The notes beneath the pieces are model-generated. The model saw nothing but the letters and a program-made list of their open reading frames with translations. It ran no database searches and was not told the origin of the DNA. Below, piece after piece: positions 59,017 through 64,000 of a stretch of 64,000 nucleotides of DNA. This DNA comes from Alsobacter soli (GTDB lineage Bacteria > Pseudomonadota > Alphaproteobacteria > Rhizobiales > Beijerinckiaceae): positions 1 to 64,000 of the forward strand of contig NZ_PVZS01000003.1 in NCBI RefSeq assembly GCF_003004785.1, written 5' to 3'. The position numbers and the translations under genes were made by a program. Every line of letters begins with the position of its first letter. Position 1 is the first letter of the stretch.

Positions 59017-60112
59017 GCCATTGCTCCGCGTCGGAGGCCTTGAGCGTGAGACCGTGGCCGGCACGGCTGAGGTCGGGACGGATGGCGCCCTCGTGCGGCG
59101 CCGGCGCGCCGTCGAACAGCATGCCCTCGATCCGCGCGTGGTCGTGGAACCACTCCAGATGCCGCAGCCTCGGAACGGCGCAGGCGACCGGCAGGTGGAG
59201 AGCCGGCCCGCAATGGCCCGAGAGGTCGACATGGAACGCCTCCGCCAGGGCCCCGGCCTGGAGGAAGGCCGTGTAGCCGCCGCAGCGGGTCACATCCGCC
59301 TGGAGCACGTCCACGCACCCGGCCTGGAGCCAGTGGCGGAAGTCGTCGAGGGCGTAGCCGTATTCCCCGGCCGCGATGTCCATGCGGCCCGGCGCCCTCG
59401 CGCGGACCTGGGCGAGACCCGGCCAGTCGTCCGACGAGACGGGTTCCTCGAACCAGCGCACGTCCGCCTCGCTGGCGAAGACCTCCGCCAGGCCCAGCGC
59501 CTGCCTTGGCGAGAAGGCGCCGTTGGCGTCCACGAACAGGGCGGCGTCGCCGATCGCGCGCTTGGCGGCTCGGACCCGTTCCGGGTCGCGCTCCGGCTCG
59601 GAGCCAATCTTCATCTTGACCCAGCGGCAGCCCTCGCGCTCCACCCAGCCGGCGAGCTGCGCCGCCAGCCGGGCGTCGTCATAGGTCGTGAAGCCGCCCG
59701 AGCCGTAGATGGGCGCAGCGTCCCGGGCCCGCCCGAACAGCAGCGCCAGCGGCAGTCCCAGGAGCCGCGCCTTGAGGTCCCAGAGCGCCGTATCCACCGC
59801 CGAGATGGCGGTGGCCGCGAGCCCGCTGCGGCCGATGTTGCGCACCGCGACCGTCATGGCGCGCCACGCGGCCGGCGGGTCCATGGCGTCCATGCTCTGG
59901 ACTGTCTGCGCCAGTGGCCCGGCGATCAGCGGCACGGCCGCCTCGCTCGTGTAGGTGTAGCCAAGGCCGGTCTGGCCCCCGCCGTCCACCTCGACGGCGA
60001 CGAGCGTGGTGGAGCGCCACGCGAAGGTGCCGTCCGCCTCTGGCGCGTCCGTCGGGATCTTGTAGGCCCGGGCCCGGACAGCCCCGACCGGCGCTGTCGG
60101 GACCTGTTTCAT
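59006..60112 (-). CDS. Enolase-superfamily enzyme, mandelate racemase/sugar-acid dehydratase type
   Basis: 368 residues. The MR-type catalytic set is present: KMKIGSE (K-X-K), metal ligands in LFVDANGAF, WFEEPVSSDD and IAAGEYGYAL, and the histidine in LSGHCGPALHLPVAC, with a final acid in LEWFHDHARIE. Members racemise or dehydrate hydroxy-acids and aldonic acids. Placed in one operon with a GMC dehydrogenase, it suggests a sugar-acid pathway: oxidation to the acid, then dehydration. ATG 60112 overlaps the ThDP enzyme stop (ATGA). Confidence 0.88.
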   Translation of the reverse strand: MKQVPTAPVGAVRARAYKIPTDAPEADGTFAWRSTTLVAVEVDGGGQTGLGYTYTSEAAVPLIAGPLAQTVQSMDAMDPPAAWRAMTVAVRNIGRSGLAATAISAVDTALWDLKARLLGLPLALLFGRARDAAPIYGSGGFTTYDDARLAAQLAGWVEREGCRWVKMKIGSEPERDPERVRAAKRAIGDAALFVDANGAFSPRQALGLAEVFASEADVRWFEEPVSSDDWPGLAQVRARAPGRMDIAAGEYGYALDDFRHWLQAGCVDVLQADVTRCGGYTAFLQAGALAEAFHVDLSGHCGPALHLPVACAVPRLRHLEWFHDHARIEGMLFDGAPAPHEGAIRPDLSRAGHGLTLKASDAEQWRVA

Positions 60113-61899
60113 GACTTGTCCGAGGGAAGGACGCTGCTGAGCACCTGCCTGGCGGTGTCGATGATGACGTTGCCCTCGTCCGGGTCGCCCTTGATCAGGG
60201 AGGACGCGAACTTGCGCGCCTGGTCCAGCGAGATGTGGGACGGCAGCGGCGGCACGTTCGGGTCGGTCTTCACCTCCAGGACGCACGGCATGCCGGCGCT
60301 CAGGGCCTCCTCCCAGGCTGGGCCCAGCTTCTCGGGGTCGTCCACGTAGAGGCCTTTCAGGCCGATCAGCTCCGCGAACTTGTGGTAGGGCACGTTCGGG
60401 ATGTCTTGGGACGCCTCGAATTTCGGGTCCCCCTCCATGGCCCGCTGCTCCCAGGTGACCTGGTTCAGGTCCTCGTTGTTCCAGACGCAGCAGACCCAGG
60501 TCCTGTTGGACCAGCGCTTCCAGTATTTGGCCACCGTGATGAGCTCGGCCATGTTGTTCATCTGCATGGCCCCGTCGCCGACGAGAGCCACCACCGGCCG
60601 GTCCGGGTGGGCGAACTTCGCCGCGATGGCGTAGGGCACGGCGGCTCCCATGGAGGCGAGCCCGCCGGACAGCGAGCACATCATGCCGCGGCGGATACGC
60701 ACGTCGCGGGCGTACCAGTTGGCGCAGGAGCCCGAGTCCGAGGTGATGATGGCGCGGTCCGGCAGGCGCGGCGACAGCTCCCAGGCGACCCGCTGGGGAT
60801 TGACCGGGCTTGCGGCCGCCATGGCCCGGTCCTTCATGGTTATCCACCAATCGTCCATCCCGGACGCGATCCGCTTGCGCCAGGAGTCGTCTGTCTTCTG
60901 CTGAAGCATCGGCAGGAGCAGCCGGAGCGTCTCGGCGGAGTCGCCTACGAGGTTGACCTCCATCGGATAGCGGATGCTCAGCATGTCGGGCTTGATGTCG
61001 ATCTGCACGCCTCGCGCCTGGCCCTCCTTCGGCAGGAACTCGGCATAGGGGAAGCCCGAGCCGATCATCAGCAGCGTGTCGCACTCGGTCATCATGTCCC
61101 AGGACGGCTTCGTGCCGAGGATCCCGATGGAGCCCGTGACCCAGGGCAGGTCATCCGGCAGCGCGGCCTTGCCGAGCAGCGCCTTGGCCGCCCCGGCCTG
61201 GAGCCTGTCCGCCACGGCGATCACCTCATCCGTCGCGCGCAGCGCGCCGGCTCCGACCAGGATGGCGACCTTCTTCCCGGCGTTGAGGACTTCCGCCGCG
61301 CGGCGCAGGTCCGCCTCGTAGGGCGTCACCTTGGGCGCTGCGTAACCCACGCCCGAGTGAATCGTGCCGTGCTTGCGGGGCGGTTCCTCGTAGGGCATCT
61401 CCTGCAGGTCGTTTGGGAAGATGATCGCCGTCACCTTGCGTTCGCCGATCGCGATGCGGATGGCCCTGTCGACGAGGTGGCGGGTCTGCGCCGGGGCGGA
61501 GGCCTGCTGCACGAAGGCTCCGGCCACATCCTTGTACAGGCTTTGGAGCTCGACCTCCTGCTGGTAGTGGCCGCCGAGAGCGGTCGTGGCCTGCTGGCCC
61601 GCGATGGCCAGCACGGGTTGATGGTCGAGCCGGGCGTCGTACATGCCGGTCACCAGGTGGGAGCCGCCCGGTCCGGAGGTCGCCATGCAGACTCCGAGCT
61701 CGCCGGTGAACTTGGCGTAGGCGGAGGCCATGAAGGCCGCCATCTCCTCATGCCGCGCCTGGATGAACTCGATGCCGTGGCTGTCGCGGTTCATGGCGCC
61801 GAGCAACCCGTTGATGCCGTCGCCGGGGTAACCGAAGACCAGCTTCACGCCCCAGGCGCTCATGCGCTCCCAAAAGAAATCGCCGACCGTCTTGCTCAT
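60109..61899 (-). CDS. PoxB-like thiamine diphosphate enzyme
   Basis: 596 residues, POX/acetolactate synthase superfamily. Visible are the catalytic glutamate region FIQARHEEMAAFMASAYAKF, SGPGGSHLVTGMYDARLDHQ, the central Rossmann domain (KVAILVGAGALRATDEVIAV) and the ThDP-Mg motif VGDGAMQMNNMAELITVAKY. It resembles quinone-dependent pyruvate dehydrogenase and the large group of uncharacterised ThDP-requiring proteins. If PoxB-like it would decarboxylate pyruvate or another 2-oxoacid and pass electrons to quinone. First gene of a five-gene operon whose members all overlap. ATG 61899 was chosen; GTG 61902 is adjacent. Confidence 0.87.
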   Translation of the reverse strand: MSKTVGDFFWERMSAWGVKLVFGYPGDGINGLLGAMNRDSHGIEFIQARHEEMAAFMASAYAKFTGELGVCMATSGPGGSHLVTGMYDARLDHQPVLAIAGQQATTALGGHYQQEVELQSLYKDVAGAFVQQASAPAQTRHLVDRAIRIAIGERKVTAIIFPNDLQEMPYEEPPRKHGTIHSGVGYAAPKVTPYEADLRRAAEVLNAGKKVAILVGAGALRATDEVIAVADRLQAGAAKALLGKAALPDDLPWVTGSIGILGTKPSWDMMTECDTLLMIGSGFPYAEFLPKEGQARGVQIDIKPDMLSIRYPMEVNLVGDSAETLRLLLPMLQQKTDDSWRKRIASGMDDWWITMKDRAMAAASPVNPQRVAWELSPRLPDRAIITSDSGSCANWYARDVRIRRGMMCSLSGGLASMGAAVPYAIAAKFAHPDRPVVALVGDGAMQMNNMAELITVAKYWKRWSNRTWVCCVWNNEDLNQVTWEQRAMEGDPKFEASQDIPNVPYHKFAELIGLKGLYVDDPEKLGPAWEEALSAGMPCVLEVKTDPNVPPLPSHISLDQARKFASSLIKGDPDEGNVIIDTARQVLSSVLPSDKS

Positions 61900-62099
61900 C
61901 ACGATGTCCTGAAAACAGCGTTGGCGCCGCGCGGAGCGGCATGCGCGTCGGGAGGGCAACGCCGTGGACCGGGAATGCGGCATGGGGCAGGCCCGAATTT
62001 CTGTTCGGCGCGGGACACAGATTCGCGAGACGGCTCGGCCGCAACGACCCAAGCCCTCGTTCCGTTCTCAAAGGCGAAGACCAACAGGATCGGAAAAAC

Positions 62100-63137
62100 A
62101 TGGACGAACGCACAGGCGGCTTTCCCGACGCTGCCGCCGGAACACGCCGGCCCGCGCCGGTTTGCGTCATCACCGGCGCGTCGGCCGGAGTAGGCCGGGC
62201 CACCGCGCTCGCCTTCGCGCGCCGGGGCTGGCGCGTGGGGCTGATCGCGCGGGGCGAGCGGGGACTGGCCAGCGCCGCCCGGGATGTCGAGGCGACCGGG
62301 GGCGAGGCGCTCGCCCTGCCGCTCGACGTGGCCGACGCCCAGGCCGTGCGGGACGCGGCCGAAAAGATCGCTCGCCAGTGGGGCGCGATCGACGTTTGGA
62401 TCAACAACGCCATGGCCACGGTGTTCGGCCGCGTGGACGACGTCACGGCCGACGAGTTCCGGCGAGTGACCGAGGTCACCTACCTGGGACAGGTGCACGG
62501 GACCCTGGCGGCGCTCCGCCACATGCGCCAGCGCGGAAGCGGAACCATCGTCCAGGTCGGCTCGGCCCTCGCCTACCGCTCCATTCCGCTCCAGTCCGCC
62601 TATTGCGCCGCCAAGGCGGCGGTGCGCGGCTTCACGGACTCGCTTCGGTGCGAGTTGGCCCACGAGGGCAGCCCGATCCGACTCACGATGGTCCAATTGC
62701 CTGCCGTGAACACGCCCCAGTTCGACTGGGCCCGCAACCGCCTGGGCCGCCGCCTCCAGCCCGTTCCTCCGATCCACCAGCCAGAACCGGTTGCGGAAGA
62801 GATCGTCCGCGCCGCCCTCACCGCACCGCGCGAGCTCTGGATCGGCGGGTCCACCATGGAGGCGATCGCCGGCACGATGGCCGCCCCCGGCCTGCTGGAC
62901 CACTATCTCGGCCGGATGGCCTGGGATGGCCAGATGACTCCGGAACCTGCCGATGGCTCCCCCGATGGCAACCTGTTCGCGCCCGTGGACAGCGATCCCG
63001 GCGCCCATGGCCGCTTCGACGGACGCAGCGCCGGACGGGTCGCCGCCTTGTCCCCCGCGGTGGCCCGCGCCGGCCTGCTGCTCGGTGCGGTTGGGGTCGG
63101 GCTTGCGGCGTGGGCCGCAGGGCGCCGTGGCTCCTGA
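62100..63137 (+). CDS. Short-chain dehydrogenase/reductase with C-terminal membrane helix
   Basis: 345 residues. Rossmann motif VITGASAGVGRATALAFARR, NNAMATVFG, catalytic serine in VQVGSALAYRS and Y-X-X-X-K in QSAYCAAKAAVRGF. The C-terminal about 70 residues are outside the SDR core and end in a hydrophobic helix (AGLLLGAVGVGLAAWAAGRR), suggesting membrane attachment. The substrate is unknown. It is divergent from the PoxB operon with a 200-base intergenic region in which no strong promoter was recognised. Confidence 0.87.
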   Translation: MDERTGGFPDAAAGTRRPAPVCVITGASAGVGRATALAFARRGWRVGLIARGERGLASAARDVEATGGEALALPLDVADAQAVRDAAEKIARQWGAIDVWINNAMATVFGRVDDVTADEFRRVTEVTYLGQVHGTLAALRHMRQRGSGTIVQVGSALAYRSIPLQSAYCAAKAAVRGFTDSLRCELAHEGSPIRLTMVQLPAVNTPQFDWARNRLGRRLQPVPPIHQPEPVAEEIVRAALTAPRELWIGGSTMEAIAGTMAAPGLLDHYLGRMAWDGQMTPEPADGSPDGNLFAPVDSDPGAHGRFDGRSAGRVAALSPAVARAGLLLGAVGVGLAAWAAGRRGS

Positions 63138-63159
63138 GCCAGCGCTTCCGCGGCAGTCC

Positions 63160-64000
63160 CTATGAAGCGGCCGGACCGTTCTCGTCCAGCATGGCGACGA
63201 GTTGCGCCTTGATTGTCTTGCCTAGCGCTGTCTTGGGCAGCGCGCCCATGAACCTGACATGTCCCGGGCGCTCGAACGCGGCGAGCCGGCCTTCGAGAAA
63301 CTGCTTCAGTTCCTGCTCCGTCAGCCGGCCGTCCGGCCGCAGCACGACGAAGGCGGCCAGGCGCCCTTCCTGGGCGCCTGCCGTCGGTCCGATCACAGCG
63401 GCGTCGGCTACGGACGGGTGCGCGCGGATTGCGTCCTCGACGACCCGGGGGAAGACATGGCGCCCATGGACCGAGACCAGGTCCTTCAGGCGATCGACCA
63501 CGAACAGGTAGCCGTCGTCGTCCAGCGAGCCGAGGTCTCCCGTTCGCAACCAACCGTCGCGAAAAACGGCTGCGGTCTCCCCGGGCGCATTCCAATAACC
63601 GGCCATCACCTGGGGCCCCGCCACGCAGATCTCCCCGACCTGCCCGGCGGCCATAACGATCTCGGGCGCGCTCGGATCCACGATGCGAAGGCGTGTCCCC
63701 GGGAGGGGCAGGCCCGCCGAGGCGGGCTTGGCAGGCACGTCGAGGGATCCACAGGTCACCACGGGCCCGCACTCTGTCAGTCCATATCCCTGCAGCACGC
63801 GGACGCCGGTCGCAGCCCGGAAGGCGTCCGCCAGCGCTGGATCGAGGGGGTCGCCTCCCGAGATGCAAACCTTGAGACTGCTGAGATCGGCCTTGGCGAG
63901 CTTGGGACGCATCAGCAACGCCCGGAACATGGCCGGAACGCCGAGCAGCATGGTGGCGCGCCGACTCTCCATCACCGAGATCAACCCATCGGCGTCGAAG
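63160..64000 (-). CDS. AMP-binding acyl-CoA synthetase/ligase, partial at the N-terminus
   Basis: The C-terminal about 280 residues of an ANL-superfamily enzyme; the frame continues through the right edge, so the start is not in the window. Visible motifs: LQGYGLTECGPVVT (A5), GEICVAGPQVMAGYWN, GWLRTGDLGSLDDDGYLFVV (A7), DRLKDLVSVHGRHVFPRVVE (A8) and the catalytic lysine in PKTALGKTIKAQLV (A10). It would activate a fatty or other carboxylic acid as acyl-AMP and acyl-CoA. It converges with the SDR gene. Confidence 0.9.
   Translation of the reverse strand, partial: FDADGLISVMESRRATMLLGVPAMFRALLMRPKLAKADLSSLKVCISGGDPLDPALADAFRAATGVRVLQGYGLTECGPVVTCGSLDVPAKPASAGLPLPGTRLRIVDPSAPEIVMAAGQVGEICVAGPQVMAGYWNAPGETAAVFRDGWLRTGDLGSLDDDGYLFVVDRLKDLVSVHGRHVFPRVVEDAIRAHPSVADAAVIGPTAGAQEGRLAAFVVLRPDGRLTEQELKQFLEGRLAAFERPGHVRFMGALPKTALGKTIKAQLVAMLDENGPAAS

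Noticed and set aside
62043-62068. Possible EcfG promoter for the PoxB operon (AGAAC-N17-CGTT on the minus strand)
   Set aside because: The -35 has one mismatch to GGAAC and it lies about 145 bases from the start; too weak to list.

Overview
The window is GC-rich, densely coded DNA from an alphaproteobacterium, most likely of the order Hyphomicrobiales (Rhizobiales). The evidence is an FtrABCD iron-uptake operon of the Brucella type, a NasS/NasT-controlled nitrate assimilation cluster with sigma-54 promoters, an EcfG-like promoter, OpgC, and intergenic palindromic repeats carrying the GTCATTGCGAGC / GCAATCCAGGGG sequence common in this order. No phage, transposase or CRISPR array is visible; the window looks like chromosome.

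Layout. 1-3.2 kb: a large SAM-domain/adenylate cyclase/AAA+ regulator cut by the left edge. 3.4-4.8 kb: three tandem copies of a ~380 bp composite palindromic repeat. 4.9-9.1 kb: an AceE/transketolase-like ThDP enzyme and an ABC-2 exporter pair. 9.2-10.2 kb: a single-domain response regulator and an unknown protein. 10.4-13.6 kb: ftrABCD on the minus strand. 13.9-15.4 kb: an EamA transporter and tRNA-Gln(CUG). 15.6-28.1 kb: a catabolic island with a FAD-linked oxidase, an IclR regulator, a five-gene branched-chain-amino-acid-type ABC importer, and a minus-strand operon (metallo-beta-lactamase-fold hydrolase, two-subunit aconitase-family hydratase, PEP mutase/isocitrate lyase-family lyase, two-lobed alpha/beta hydrolase). 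A shared 19-bp inverted repeat in front of the three transcription units suggests one IclR regulon. 28.2-31.4 kb: methyltransferase, cupin, and a LysR/HAD divergent pair. 31.5-41.6 kb: nitrate/nitrite assimilation (cobA, nasT, nasS, nirB, nirD, nasA, narK). 41.7-46.8 kb: small exported proteins, three PepSY-type proteins, an OmpR/histidine-kinase pair and a cytochrome b561, joined by two copies of a four-fold 11-bp direct repeat. 46.8-50.5 kb: CDP-diacylglycerol pyrophosphatase, SGNH hydrolase, OpgC and a degenerate SGNH protein. 50.6-61.9 kb: two converging operons, one for three c-type cytochromes plus a ba3-type oxidase, the other for a PoxB-like ThDP enzyme, an enolase-superfamily enzyme, an unknown membrane protein and a GMC dehydrogenase with its small subunit. 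62.1-64 kb: an SDR protein and an acyl-CoA-ligase-type enzyme cut by the right edge.

The strongest non-coding signals are two RNA leaders, upstream of nirB and of cobA. Each starts just downstream of a sigma-54 promoter and carries two hairpins with six-base loops that have A at position 1 and G at position 4, the published recognition pattern of ANTAR-domain antiterminators such as NasT. In the cobA leader the second hairpin overlaps an intrinsic terminator, so NasT could couple siroheme synthesis to nitrate assimilation. Other predicted regulatory links are the IclR 19-bp motif, the 11-bp repeat arrays of the PepSY/two-component locus, and an EcfG-type promoter in front of the cytochrome/oxidase operon. 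All of these were found by reading the sequence and have not been tested.
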